DNA from: Serratia sp. H1w | Lineage (GTDB): Bacteria; Pseudomonadota; Gammaproteobacteria; Enterobacterales; Enterobacteriaceae | DNA length: 64,000 nucleotides | Reading direction: 5' to 3' | NCBI RefSeq assembly: GCF_000633355.1 | Contig: NZ_AYMQ01000005.1 | Span: 123,776-187,775 of the forward strand | Shown: positions 45,813-55,463 of the stretch, piece after piece | How the letters are laid out: every line of letters begins with the position of its first letter | How positions within the stretch are numbered: position 1 is the first letter of the stretch | The notes under the pieces: model-generated | What the model saw: the letters and a program-made list of their open reading frames with translations, nothing else | Database searches by the model: none | Told to the model about the DNA's origin: nothing | Program-made: the position numbers and the translations under genes

Positions 45813-47084
45813 TTACTCCTTACCCAAAGTGATGATCGCGTTTTCCCGCCGGGCGCGTTCGGCGGCAAATACCATCAGGTGGCTTTGCAGGGTCTCCTGC
45901 GGGCCAGACAGCACCTGCGCCGGATCGTTGGCGCGCACGGCGGCGATAAAGTGCTGCATCAGATAATAGTCGCCACCGCCGTGGCCGGACATGGTGTGCA
46001 AATCCTCGGCCTCATCCACGTCATACTGCGTTTCCCGGTCGTCGAGGAAGGAGGTAATGCGGATATAGCGGCCATCGCCTTCCAGGCACCCCTGGCTGCC
46101 AAAAATGCGCGTCTTGCGATCTTCCATCTTCGTGAAGGCGGTCATGGTAAAGGCGGCGGTGCGGCCACCGCTGAACTGCATATTCACTACCTGATGGTCC
46201 ACCACGTTGTTATCACAGCGGTAGACACAGCGGCCATAAGGGCCATTACGCAGTGCGGCGACCAGATGTTCCTGATCGACTTCTGGCGTCAGTACACGCA
46301 GGAAGCCCGGTGTTGCCTTGTGATTGTCGCCAAGGTAAATGCGTTTGGCGGAATAGGGACATTCGGCCTCCACGCCGCAATCCAGGCAGTTATCCGCTGC
46401 GCCCTGAGGCTGGTTTTCCTGGCGGAAGTGGCGTAAGCCACCAAATGAGCTGACCTGTTCGCAAGGGGTATCCATCACGTAGCGGATCCAGTCGATATCG
46501 TGACAGGATTTCTGTAACAGCATAAAGGCTGCCTGTTGGTCGTTGCGCCAGTTGCCGCGCACGAAGGAGTGGGCCTGATGCCAATAGCCCACCGGCTCCA
46601 GATGTTGCAGGCTGACGATGTCGCCGATCACCTTATCGCGCAGCAACTGCTTGAGTTTCTGGGTATAGCGGGTATAGCGCAGCACGTGGCCCACGGAGAA
46701 GATGATCCCCTGACGCTCGACTTCTTCCACGATGGCGCGGCACTCACTCTCATCCGGTGACAGCGGTTTCTCCAACAGCATGTGGTAACCCTGTTTGGCG
46801 AAGGCCAGGGCCGGTGCCAGATGCAAGGTATCCTGGGTACAGATCATGACTGCATCGGCCAATTTGCCCGCTGCTACGGCCTGCTGCCAGTCGGTAAAGA
46901 CGTTTTCGGGGGTTATGTTGTGCTGATCCACAAACTGCTGGCGATAGGTAGCGCGCGGTTCAGCCACCGCCACCACCTGCATCAGATCCGGGTGAGCCAG
47001 CGCGTAGCGTGAATAAATCTCCCCGCGCGCACCGGCGCCAATCACCAAGACGCGTACCGGACGATCGTTATAGTCATTAGACAT
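45813..47084 (-). CDS. Gfo/Idh/MocA-family NAD-dependent protein
   Basis: 423 residues. N-terminal Rossmann fold (VLVIGAGARGEIYSRYA), conserved Lys in LLEKPLSPDE, and a C-terminal alpha/beta domain with HDIDWIRYVM. A cysteine cluster CLDCGVEAECPYSAKRIY (C-x2-C-x5-C) may bind metal. Reaction could be sugar oxidation or, as in GH109 enzymes of this fold, NAD-assisted glycoside cleavage; sequence alone does not decide. No signal peptide. It lies 4 nt before the ROK kinase. Confidence 0.8.
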   Translation of the reverse strand: MSNDYNDRPVRVLVIGAGARGEIYSRYALAHPDLMQVVAVAEPRATYRQQFVDQHNITPENVFTDWQQAVAAGKLADAVMICTQDTLHLAPALAFAKQGYHMLLEKPLSPDESECRAIVEEVERQGIIFSVGHVLRYTRYTQKLKQLLRDKVIGDIVSLQHLEPVGYWHQAHSFVRGNWRNDQQAAFMLLQKSCHDIDWIRYVMDTPCEQVSSFGGLRHFRQENQPQGAADNCLDCGVEAECPYSAKRIYLGDNHKATPGFLRVLTPEVDQEHLVAALRNGPYGRCVYRCDNNVVDHQVVNMQFSGGRTAAFTMTAFTKMEDRKTRIFGSQGCLEGDGRYIRITSFLDDRETQYDVDEAEDLHTMSGHGGGDYYLMQHFIAAVRANDPAQVLSGPQETLQSHLMVFAAERARRENAIITLGKE

Positions 47085-47100
47085 TGCAAATTGCTCCGTA

Positions 47101-48237
47101 TTATCCCAATGAATGGGTAGCGTTATTATTCAGGTTGTCGCCGCTGGCCTGATCGAACAGGTGGGCGCGGGTCAAATCAAACGTCAGGTGGATCTGCTCG
47201 CCGAGGCTTGGTTCCCAGTCGGGTTGGGAAACTATGCGCAGGACGAAGCGCAATCCGGCCAGTTCGCAATGCAGTAACTCTTCGTTCCCCATGCGCTCAA
47301 TGGTGACAATCCGTGCTGGGAAGCAGTTACTTGTGCCGGCAGCACACAGGCGTAGGGCTTCGGGGCGGATCCCCAGGCAAACGCGTTGATGCGGATAGTC
47401 TTCCAACTGCTTTTCCAGCGCAGGCGGCAGGGTTAGCCGATAATCATCGTCAATACGCAGTTGCGTACCCTGAGCGCTGCGCAACAGATCCAGATCGTGC
47501 AGATTCATCGACGGGCTGCCGATAAACTCGGCGACAAAGCGGTTGGCAGGGTGGTGATACAGGTTGATTGGCTTATCCACCTGCATGATGGTGCCCCGAT
47601 TCATTACGCAGATACGGTCACCCATAGTCATCGCTTCGACCTGATCGTGCGTCACATACACCATGGTGGCGGCAGCGCCTTCCTGTTTCAGCCGGTTGTG
47701 CAGTTCGATGAGCTGCACACGCATGGAAACACGCAGCTTGGCGTCCAGGTTGGAGAGCGGTTCGTCGAACAGAAACACCTTGGGTTTACGCACGATGGCA
47801 CGTCCAACCGCCACGCGCTGGCACTGGCCACCGGAGAGTTGGCCGGGCTTGCGGTGCAACAGGTTGGTGATTTCCAGCTTCTCGGCCGCATCCTGCACCC
47901 GCCGGTCAATCTCTGCCTTGCTCTCTTTGCCAATCAGCCCAAAGGCCATGTTCTTGTAGACGGTCATATGCGGATAGAGCGCATAGTTCTGAAACACCAT
48001 CGCGATACCACGATCTTTGGGCATGGTGTCGTTAACGCAGCGATCGTGGATCATGATCTGTCCTTCGCTGACGCTTTCCAGCCCGGCGATCATGCGCAAC
48101 AGCGTGGATTTGGCGCAGCCGGAAGGGCCGACAAACACCATGAACTCACCGTCTTTGATATCCAGATCCACGCCATGTAACGCCCGGAAACCGTTGGGAT
48201 AGACCTTTTTCACACTGTTTAATTGAATACCGGCCAT
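47101..48237 (-). CDS. ABC importer ATPase (MsmK/UgpC/MalK type)
   Basis: 378 residues. Walker A GPSGCAKST (37-45; Ala replaces the usual Gly before Lys, a variant I recall in this subfamily), signature LSGGQCQRV, Walker B VFLFDEPLSNLDAKLR, switch His in VTHDQ. The C-terminal TOBE-type regulatory domain has CLGIRPEALRL. It energises the two permeases encoded just upstream. Confidence 0.92.
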   Translation of the reverse strand: MAGIQLNSVKKVYPNGFRALHGVDLDIKDGEFMVFVGPSGCAKSTLLRMIAGLESVSEGQIMIHDRCVNDTMPKDRGIAMVFQNYALYPHMTVYKNMAFGLIGKESKAEIDRRVQDAAEKLEITNLLHRKPGQLSGGQCQRVAVGRAIVRKPKVFLFDEPLSNLDAKLRVSMRVQLIELHNRLKQEGAAATMVYVTHDQVEAMTMGDRICVMNRGTIMQVDKPINLYHHPANRFVAEFIGSPSMNLHDLDLLRSAQGTQLRIDDDYRLTLPPALEKQLEDYPHQRVCLGIRPEALRLCAAGTSNCFPARIVTIERMGNEELLHCELAGLRFVLRIVSQPDWEPSLGEQIHLTFDLTRAHLFDQASGDNLNNNATHSLG

Positions 48238-48261
48238 GTCTGTTTACCTTATTGTTCTCGG

Positions 48262-49080
48262 TTAGCCTTTAACGCCAGCACTGGCGATACCCTGGATGAA
48301 ATAACGTTGGAAAAGAATGAACAGCATCAGCATCGGGATCACCGCCATCAGGGCACCAGCCATCAGCAGCGGGTATTCCACCCCGGCACGGCTGGACAGC
48401 GATGCCAGCCCCACCGGCAGCGTCAATTTCTCGGTGGTGGTATTGACGATCAACGGCCACATCAGGTTATTCCAACTCCATAAGCCGTTGATGATGATGC
48501 AGGCGATGATGCCGGGGCGGATCAGTGGCAGCATGATGCGCCAGAAGATGGCGAAGTAGCTGTAACCGTCGATCAGCGCCGCCTCTTCCATCTCTTTCGG
48601 TACCGCCAGAAAGAACTGCCGCAGCAGGAAGGTGGCGTAAATACTGAAGATCCCCGGCAACACCAGACCGGTAATGCTGTTGACCAGCCCCATTTTCTGA
48701 ATCACCAGGAACTGCGGGATCAAAAACGCCTGGCCGGGCACCATCAGGATCGAGATACACACCAGGAACACCGCGTCACGGCCCCGAAAGTGCAGGCGCG
48801 AGAAGCCGTAGGCGGCCATGGTGGCGATCACCATCTGCAACGTCACGGTGGAAAAGGTCGCCAGCAGCGAGTTGATGTAGAAATCGGCAAAAGGGATTTC
48901 ACGCATGATCTTGCCGTAGGCCTGCAAGCTGGGGTTTTCCGGTAGCAGGGTCAGCGGGATCTGGATGCTTTCGGCCTGGGTTTTCAGCGAGGTCACCAGC
49001 ATCCAGATAAAGGGCACCACCGAGGCCAGCGCCGCCAGTGTCATAAACAGATAGACCAGGGCTCGTTTGCTTATTGTCAT
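48262..49080 (-). CDS. ABC importer permease (MalG type)
   Basis: 272 residues, six membrane helices, with the EAA loop EEAALIDGYSYFAIFWRIMLPLIRPG that contacts the ATPase. N-terminal RALVYLFMTLAALASVVPFIWMLVTSLK is typical of carbohydrate uptake family 1. Encoded 10 nt after the partner permease. Confidence 0.92.
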   Translation of the reverse strand: MTISKRALVYLFMTLAALASVVPFIWMLVTSLKTQAESIQIPLTLLPENPSLQAYGKIMREIPFADFYINSLLATFSTVTLQMVIATMAAYGFSRLHFRGRDAVFLVCISILMVPGQAFLIPQFLVIQKMGLVNSITGLVLPGIFSIYATFLLRQFFLAVPKEMEEAALIDGYSYFAIFWRIMLPLIRPGIIACIIINGLWSWNNLMWPLIVNTTTEKLTLPVGLASLSSRAGVEYPLLMAGALMAVIPMLMLFILFQRYFIQGIASAGVKG

Positions 49081-49090
49081 CAGCGGCTCC

Positions 49091-50032
49091 TCAGCTCACT
49101 CTCAGGCGTTTGCCGATCGCCATCTGTACCAGCGTGATCAACAGGGTTACGGCGAATAACACCACCGTGATGGCAGAGGCGTAGCCTTTCTCTTGCAGAT
49201 AGAAGGCGTATTTGTAGAACAGGTTGGTGATGGTCATGACGTCACCCTCTACCAGGGCACGGTCGAACATCAGGAACACCACGTCGAAGATTTGCAGGAT
49301 TTCGATGAAGCTCATCACCGACACAAAGAACAGCGTCGGCACCATCATCGGCAGCGTGATAAAGAAGAAACGGCGCAGCGTGCTGATACCGTCGATATCG
49401 GCGGCCTCATACAGCTGACGGGGGATGCTTTGCAAACCGGCCAGCAGGATGATGATTTTCAGCGCCAACGACGACCAGATAATGATGATGGACACGCTGA
49501 TGCGCACCACGTCCGGATCGGAAAGCCAGGCCACCGGCGCGATGTGCAGCAGGCTTAGCCCTTGGTTAATCAGCCCAAAATCCTTGTTGAACAGCCATTG
49601 CCACACCATCGCCACTGCGGCAGGCATGGTCACCGCCGGTAAGAACAGCAGGGTGCGTAGCAGCGCTTTTCCGCGGATGTTCTGGTTCAACCCAATCGCC
49701 AGCAGCAACGACAGCAGCAGGATTATCGGCACGCACACCACCACATAAAACAGGGTGTTGAAGGCAGCGGTATAGAAGTCATCGTCCTCAAACAGGTTGA
49801 TGTAGTTGTCAAAGCTGATGGTCGTCCAGCTCATAAACTGGTTGAGGTCGGTAAAGCTGTAAAAAATGTTCTGTAAAAACGGGATGAAGTAAAACACCAC
49901 CAAACCGATCACCAGCGGCAGGATCATTATCCAGCCCCAGAAGCGCTCGCTGCGCTCCAGGCGGCTCAATGCGGCACGAGGTTTGCTCTTTGCCTGTTGT
50001 ATGTTGGCCGTAGCCGTTTCTGCCAGCGACAT
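49091..50032 (-). CDS. ABC importer permease (MalF/UgpA type)
   Basis: 313 residues from ATG 50032 (GAGGA 8 nt upstream). Six membrane helices, EAA loop LYEAADIDGISTLRRFFFITLPMM, and the FYFIPFLQNIFYSFTD segment usual at the end of the first helix in this family. Partner of the MalG-type permease. Confidence 0.92.
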   Translation of the reverse strand: MSLAETATANIQQAKSKPRAALSRLERSERFWGWIMILPLVIGLVVFYFIPFLQNIFYSFTDLNQFMSWTTISFDNYINLFEDDDFYTAAFNTLFYVVVCVPIILLLSLLLAIGLNQNIRGKALLRTLLFLPAVTMPAAVAMVWQWLFNKDFGLINQGLSLLHIAPVAWLSDPDVVRISVSIIIIWSSLALKIIILLAGLQSIPRQLYEAADIDGISTLRRFFFITLPMMVPTLFFVSVMSFIEILQIFDVVFLMFDRALVEGDVMTITNLFYKYAFYLQEKGYASAITVVLFAVTLLITLVQMAIGKRLRVS

Positions 50033-50109
50033 GTCGCCATTCCTCACCTTTGACTGCTCAGTGTTGCCGCTGCGGCCCACCTTCGGGCAGGCAGACCGCT
50101 ACGGGGAAA

Positions 50110-51363
50110 TTACTGCTCCATGATGCGTTCGATCTTCTTGACCGACTTATCCATTTCCGTACGGGCATCCGCGCCCATAAAGATTTTCTTCAGGCTGCCG
50201 ATCCACATGTTTTGCCACTTCGGCGTGTTGGTGCCTGCGGTGGGATAGGCTTCGGTCACTTCCAGCGTCTGGATGTACGGTGAGACATCAACCTTTTTGA
50301 CTTCCGCTGCCCAGGCTTTGGCCGCGACTTTGTTGGCAGGGATCACCACCTTCGCCAGGGTGGCCTGCGAGGCTTCGCTGCTCATGAATTCGATGTATTT
50401 CCAGGCTTCCTGTTTGTGGGCGCTCTTGGCCGACATGGCATATGCCAGGCTGTGGGCCACGCCAGACTGACGCTCGATTTTCGGCATCATCACCACGCCG
50501 ATGTGGTCGTTAATCAGGGGATTGTTGGCGAACGGTGCGGCCAACCAGGAACCGGCATACACCATGGCGGCGCGGTTGGATTGGAAGATATTCTCGGTTT
50601 TCACTTCGCTCATTTGCTGGGCGGTCGGCATCAGGCCGTCTTTCATCATGCCTTGCAGCTGCTGATAGACCCAGATGGCGTTGTCGTTGGCGATATCGGT
50701 CGGTTGGCCATCTTTCGGCACGATATGGTTACCTTTCTGGAACAGCAGGTTCATATAGCTGTCCTGACCGTCGATACTGAGATCCATCACCAGCGGGAAG
50801 GCGCTGCCTTTCAGGCCGGTTTGTAGCTCGGCGGCCTTTTTCTTCATATCATCCCAACTCCAGTCGCTGGTGGGATAGCTGACGCCGGCCTGATCGAACA
50901 GTTTTTTATTGTACCACACGGCGATGGAATCGACATCGCGCGGGATGGCCATCTGCTGACCGTCGTACTGATAAGCCTTGACGGAGCTGGCGACGATATT
51001 ATCCAAATTAACCGCGCCGTCTTTTAAATAGTTCCCCAGCGGTTGCATAATGCCGTTTTTAGCATATTGCACAAAATAGGGCATATTAATCCAGAATATA
51101 TCTGGTGCGACACCACCAGCGGCAGCGGAGTCTAATTTGACAAAGTATTGCGCAGCGGGAGTTAATTCTATTTCCACTTTGACATTCGGATTGGCCTGTT
51201 CAAATCGCTTGGCAATTTCCTGTTCGGCAGGTAATTGGTTTCGATCCCAAACGGCATAGCGTAGCGTGATCTGATCGGCGGCATATAACATGGTTGGCAA
51301 TAATAAAGCGGCTGCAACAGCGGAATGCAACAGAAAACGTCCGGCGTTTTTTCTAGGTGACAT
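50110..51363 (-). CDS. ABC importer substrate-binding protein (family 1)
   Basis: 417 residues. Signal peptide (RFLLHSAVAAALLLPTMLYA), then a carbohydrate-binding family 1 fold with ITLRYAVWDRNQLPAEQEIAKRFEQANP, VAPDIFWINMPYFVQYAKNG and AIPRDVDSIAVWYNKKLFDQAG. Size suggests an oligosaccharide or glycoside ligand. First gene of the operon SBP-permease-permease-ATPase-oxidoreductase-ROK. Confidence 0.9.
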   Translation of the reverse strand: MSPRKNAGRFLLHSAVAAALLLPTMLYAADQITLRYAVWDRNQLPAEQEIAKRFEQANPNVKVEIELTPAAQYFVKLDSAAAGGVAPDIFWINMPYFVQYAKNGIMQPLGNYLKDGAVNLDNIVASSVKAYQYDGQQMAIPRDVDSIAVWYNKKLFDQAGVSYPTSDWSWDDMKKKAAELQTGLKGSAFPLVMDLSIDGQDSYMNLLFQKGNHIVPKDGQPTDIANDNAIWVYQQLQGMMKDGLMPTAQQMSEVKTENIFQSNRAAMVYAGSWLAAPFANNPLINDHIGVVMMPKIERQSGVAHSLAYAMSAKSAHKQEAWKYIEFMSSEASQATLAKVVIPANKVAAKAWAAEVKKVDVSPYIQTLEVTEAYPTAGTNTPKWQNMWIGSLKKIFMGADARTEMDKSVKKIERIMEQ

Positions 51364-51826
51364 TGCTTTACCCTCGGTGTCGGCGAATGAATTTTTTGGT
51401 GAACGTGATTTCTTTCTATCCCTTAACTTTCAATGTGTCAATCTAGCCATTCTGCCCAAAAATGGGGCGCTTATCTTTCACTGTTGTTAACAATGAAAGC
51501 TCAAAGCCACCAATCGAAAGCCTTTTTTTGTTGATAAAATGTTAATGCGGAAGGGTGTGAATCCGTTGTCGTGCGGCAGTTATGGCTTACCGAGGTCATA
51601 GGATTAACTGATAACCCTTGCACCATGATGGGGATTAAAAACGTTTTTATTGTGCAGCCTGCAGCATCTTTCATTTTTGTGATGCAAATAAACAAAAAAA
51701 TAATTTTTTAGCTCGATGAGGGACCGTGCAGCAGCTTTTTTTGTTGGCCTATATTGCCTGTGGTGATAAAACGCGCTAGCCTGAAATTAATTAAACCCCA
51801 CCGCAAAATAAAATAGGCCAGCTATT
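51364..51826. other. Divergent control region SBP / GH123-like gene (463 bp)
   Basis: Contains the CTTTCA-N13-TGAAAG palindrome, an additional single CTTTCAATG at about 51428 and a CGAAAG half-site near 51514. A 64-codon minus-strand ORF (51501-51695) has no protein-like features. Confidence 0.6.
51475..51499. promoter_or_regulatory. Putative AgaR-like operator
   Basis: CTTTCA-N13-TGAAAG with partly palindromic centre (TGTTGTTAACA), 112 nt before the substrate-binding protein gene. Same outer arms and same 25-bp length as 44727-44751. Confidence 0.65.
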
Positions 51827-53488
51827 ATGCGTCTCACGCTACTATTTACCCATTGTCTGGAAAAGGTATTTCATCGTCAGTCTTCGCCCCAGGTCGAACA
51901 GCAAAACCAATTCAGCTGCCTGAATAATGAAACCTTCTCATGGCAAGGGGTGTATTGCCTTTACCGTGAGGATAATGAAACCCGCCGGGAATTACGCTAT
52001 CAACTTGAAGGGCCATTGGCCGAAGATATCAGCGTGCGCCATGTGCAGTCGGTACCCAGCCACTTTCCCTGCTATGCCGAGACGGATGAGAATTATCTCA
52101 CTACCGAGCCAGGGCTATTTCCCGACCCGCTGATGCCGATCCAGGATCGGCGTTTTTTTGCCGCCTGCCGTTATTACGCCAGCCTGTGGCTGACCTTGAC
52201 GCCGCCAGCGCAGGGTATTGCCGGAGGCGACTATCCGTTGACGCTGCGGTTGTTCGATCATGAGACGGGTGAGGAGCTGGTCGCTGCCAATATGACGTTG
52301 CACGTGGTGCCCGCCGCCTTGCCAAAGCAGCGACTGCTGCACACCGAATGGCTACATACTGACTGTTTGGCGGACTACTATCAGATTGCGGTGTTCAGCC
52401 CGCAATACTGGCAGGCAGTACGCAACTTTGTACGTAACGCGGCGGCAAATGGCGTAAATATGCTGCTAACGCCAATCTTCACGCCACCACTGGATACCGC
52501 CATCGGCGGCGAACGAACCACCGTACAATTGGTTGGAGTGCAGCGCACCTCCGCAGGTTATCAGTTTGATTTCGAACGGCTGGCACAATGGGTGGAACTG
52601 GCGCAGGAAGAGGGGATTGAACACTTCGAAATTGCTCACCTGTTCACCCAATGGGGCGCGGCGCATGCGCCAAAGATCGTGGTGGAAATAGCGGGAGAAA
52701 CGCAGCCGCTGTTTGGCTGGCATACCGATGCGCACGGCAGCGAATATCAGCAGTTTCTACAAGCAATGATGCCAGCGCTGACTGGTTGGTTCCGGGCGCG
52801 AGGTCTGCAACAACACGTATGGTTCCATATCTCGGATGAACCTAAACTGGAGAATATCGCCGCCTACCAGCGCGCCAGCGATTCACTGCGCCCATTGTTG
52901 GACGGGTTCCGCACCTTCGATGCGCTGTCTGACTTTGACTTCTATCAGCGCGGCTTGGTGGAAACCCCGGTAGTGGCCACCGATCATATCGAACCGTTCC
53001 TGGAGCATCAAACGCCCCAGCTATGGGCCTATTATTGCTGCGTACAAAAAACCGAGGTAGCCAACCGATTCTTTGCCCAGCCTTCGGCCCGTAACCGCAT
53101 TCTGGGGATCCAACTGTATCTGTACAACATTAGTGGTTTCCTCCACTGGGGCTACAACTTCTATAACAGCAGCCATTCGCGGGAAAAACTGAATCCCTAT
53201 GCGGTGACCGACAGCGGCAACGCATTTCCCTCGGGCGATCCTTTTGTGGTTTATCCCGGGCCGGAAGGGATGCCGATAGAATCGCTGCGTTTACGGGTGT
53301 TCCATCAGGGGCTACAGGATCTGCGGGCGTTGCAACTGCTGGAAAGCCTGACCGATCGCGCCACGGTAGAGCAGTTGATCGATCGGGAACTGGGAATGCG
53401 TATCACCTTTAAACGCTATCCTCATCAGGCCTCCGCATTGTTGCGGCTACGGGAGCAGGTCAACTCCCGGATAGAGGAGGCGCTGTAA
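51827..53488 (+). CDS. GH123/DUF4091-like glycoside hydrolase
   Basis: 553 residues. The C-terminal part matches the DUF4091 pattern (YPGPEGMPIESLRLRVFHQGLQDLRALQLLE). An adjacent Asp337-Glu338 pair in FHISDEPKLEN sits where GH123 beta-N-acetylgalactosaminidases have their catalytic Asp-Glu. A ~130-residue N-terminal beta domain precedes the barrel. No clear signal peptide, so action on an imported sugar in the cytoplasm is likely. Divergent from the ABC importer operon. The ribosome site is weak (AGG 12 nt upstream). Confidence 0.75.
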   Translation: MRLTLLFTHCLEKVFHRQSSPQVEQQNQFSCLNNETFSWQGVYCLYREDNETRRELRYQLEGPLAEDISVRHVQSVPSHFPCYAETDENYLTTEPGLFPDPLMPIQDRRFFAACRYYASLWLTLTPPAQGIAGGDYPLTLRLFDHETGEELVAANMTLHVVPAALPKQRLLHTEWLHTDCLADYYQIAVFSPQYWQAVRNFVRNAAANGVNMLLTPIFTPPLDTAIGGERTTVQLVGVQRTSAGYQFDFERLAQWVELAQEEGIEHFEIAHLFTQWGAAHAPKIVVEIAGETQPLFGWHTDAHGSEYQQFLQAMMPALTGWFRARGLQQHVWFHISDEPKLENIAAYQRASDSLRPLLDGFRTFDALSDFDFYQRGLVETPVVATDHIEPFLEHQTPQLWAYYCCVQKTEVANRFFAQPSARNRILGIQLYLYNISGFLHWGYNFYNSSHSREKLNPYAVTDSGNAFPSGDPFVVYPGPEGMPIESLRLRVFHQGLQDLRALQLLESLTDRATVEQLIDRELGMRITFKRYPHQASALLRLREQVNSRIEEAL

Positions 53489-53493
53489 CAGGA

Positions 53494-53597
53494 TGCCCCT
53501 CACCCCAACCCTCTCCCAAAGGGCAAGGGAGCTAGTTCAGCGTCGTTGTGCGTAGGGGCGCTGCATGCTGCGCCTGTGTCAAGGTCAGATGCGGGGG
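53494..53597. repeat. Dispersed composite repeat, shortened copy
   Basis: CCCCTCACCCCAACCCTCTCCC, a shortened spacer (GTTCAGCGTCGTTG) and GGGGCGCTGCATGCTGCGCC. Lies just after the GH123-like gene. Confidence 0.8.
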
Positions 53598-53681
53598 ATT
53601 TCATCTTTTCGTCATAAAACTGACACGTTCAGGTCATACCACTGGCTTAAGTTTGCAGCGACGAGGCCAGGAGATGACCCG

Positions 53682-55391
53682 ATGTTTACTTTGGATAGCT
53701 TGCTGCAAGATGCCTTCCCCCAGCGTACCCCCCCAGCTTGGCAGCGTAGTCTGCTCAGAAGTTTAGTGTTTGAAAAAGAATTCAAACAGTTCGCCGCCGA
53801 TTATCCCCATCTGAAAGGACTCGATCTGATCGAACAGGTGGTGGACTACTTTAACCTGAGCTGTGAGCTGGTCGACGGCGATCTGGAAAACATCCCCAGC
53901 CAAGGCCCGGTGGTGCTGGTTGCCAATCATCCTATCGGTTCTCTGGATGGGCTAGTGTTGTTACGTGCGGTGGCGGCAGTTCGGCCAGACGTCAAAGTCG
54001 TGGCCAACCAGTTGCTGAGCCATATCGAACCGTTGCGCAGCCTGTTTGTGCCGGTTGATAACCTGGGCAACCGTACCAACCGTCAGCAGATCGAGGCCAT
54101 GCAGGCCCAGTTGGATAAGCAGGGCGTATTGATCCTGTTCCCCGCAGGGGAAGTGTCACGTATGAGCCCCAAAGGGATCCGCGACGGCCACTGGCACACC
54201 GGCTTTCTCCGGCTGGCTGCCAAGGCACGAGCGCCGATCGTGCCTATTCATATCGGCGCTCGTAACAGCAACCTGTTCTACTTCACCTCGCTGATTTACC
54301 GTCCTTTATCCACTTTGTTGTTGGTGCGCGAGATGTTTAAACAGCGCGGTGGACGGATCAAGATCCGTATCGGTGGGCGCATTCCTTTTGCTCAATGGCA
54401 CGATGGCCATACCCATGCTCGCGATCTTGCCGAACGTTTCCGTCGCCATGTGTATCGGCTTGGTCAGGGGAAGCCGGGGCTGTTTACCAGCGAATCGGCT
54501 ATCGCCTTGCCGGAAGATCGCCTCGAATTGAAGAAAGCGTTGGCCGCCTGCGAACGGTTGGGCAGCACGCCGGATGGTAAAACCATTTTCCTCTATCGCC
54601 GTCAGGGCGAGGCAAGGGCACCGATCCTGCGTGAACTTGGTCGCCTGCGTGAAATTGCGTTTCGCGCCGTAGGTGAAGGCTCTGGGCGGCGACGTGACCT
54701 GGACAGTTATGATGACGACTATTATCACCTGGTGCTATGGGATGAGGAGGAGCTGGAAATTGTTGGCGCTTATCGCTTTATTCCCACGGCACCGCAGTTG
54801 ACCAACAAAGGGCTGGAGGGGATCTACAGCAACAGCCTGTTCCATTACGATCGCGATATGATGCCGATCCTGGCGCAGGGGATTGAACTGGGCCGCAGCT
54901 TTATCCAACCGGCCTACTGGGGTAAGCGCGGTCTGGACTACTTATGGCTGGGCATCGGTGCCTATCTGGCCAAATACCCACAGTATCGGTACCTGTTCGG
55001 TCCGGTGTCTATTTCAGGCGGTATGCCGGTTGCCGCCCGCGATTTGTTGATTGCCTTCTATCGTCTCTATTTCTCCCCAGACCATGCCATAGCCCAATCG
55101 CGGCAGCCTTATCCTGCCTCGTTACCGCAGGTGCTGGCACAATTTGCCGGTGATGACTATCAGCAGGATCTGGTGCGTTTGAAAAGCCTGTTGAGCAATA
55201 TCGGCTGTTCGATCCCCACGTTGTATAAGCAATACACCGAACTGTGTGAGCCTGGAGGTGTACAGTTTATCGACTTCGGCACCGATCCGGCGTTTAACCA
55301 CTGCATCGATGGCCTGGTATTAGTGGATCTGACGCGGCTGAAGTCTGCCCGTTATCAGCGCTATATTGCGGTACATCAAACACCCCGTTAA
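53682..55391 (+). CDS. olsF: Bifunctional ornithine-lipid acyltransferase OlsF
   Basis: 569 residues from ATG 53682 (AGGAG 9 nt upstream); the longer frame begins inside a repeat. N-terminal PlsC-like O-acyltransferase (VLVANHPIGSLDGL with His-x5-Asp, LFPAGEVSR). C-terminal OlsB-like N-acyltransferase (LREIAFRAVGEGSGRRRDLDSYDDDYYHLVLWD and GPVSISGGMP). The two-domain layout is that of OlsF, first described in Serratia proteamaculans, which makes ornithine lipids from ornithine and acyl-ACP. Membrane-associated, no signal peptide. Monocistronic as far as visible. Confidence 0.87.
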   Translation: MFTLDSLLQDAFPQRTPPAWQRSLLRSLVFEKEFKQFAADYPHLKGLDLIEQVVDYFNLSCELVDGDLENIPSQGPVVLVANHPIGSLDGLVLLRAVAAVRPDVKVVANQLLSHIEPLRSLFVPVDNLGNRTNRQQIEAMQAQLDKQGVLILFPAGEVSRMSPKGIRDGHWHTGFLRLAAKARAPIVPIHIGARNSNLFYFTSLIYRPLSTLLLVREMFKQRGGRIKIRIGGRIPFAQWHDGHTHARDLAERFRRHVYRLGQGKPGLFTSESAIALPEDRLELKKALAACERLGSTPDGKTIFLYRRQGEARAPILRELGRLREIAFRAVGEGSGRRRDLDSYDDDYYHLVLWDEEELEIVGAYRFIPTAPQLTNKGLEGIYSNSLFHYDRDMMPILAQGIELGRSFIQPAYWGKRGLDYLWLGIGAYLAKYPQYRYLFGPVSISGGMPVAARDLLIAFYRLYFSPDHAIAQSRQPYPASLPQVLAQFAGDDYQQDLVRLKSLLSNIGCSIPTLYKQYTELCEPGGVQFIDFGTDPAFNHCIDGLVLVDLTRLKSARYQRYIAVHQTPR

Positions 55392-55463
55392 ATTTCCTGC
55401 TGTAAGTTGGTAGCCGGCTTGGGGATCGCCTAGAATTAGCGCTTTCCTGCGCCGGAGTCCTCT

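Noticed and set aside
51501..51695. 64-codon minus-strand ORF upstream of the substrate-binding protein
   Set aside because: Lies in the AT-rich control region and begins next to the operator; no protein-like features.
53565..53681. N-terminal extension of olsF
   Set aside because: Begins in a dispersed repeat; the family start and ribosome site fit ATG 53682.
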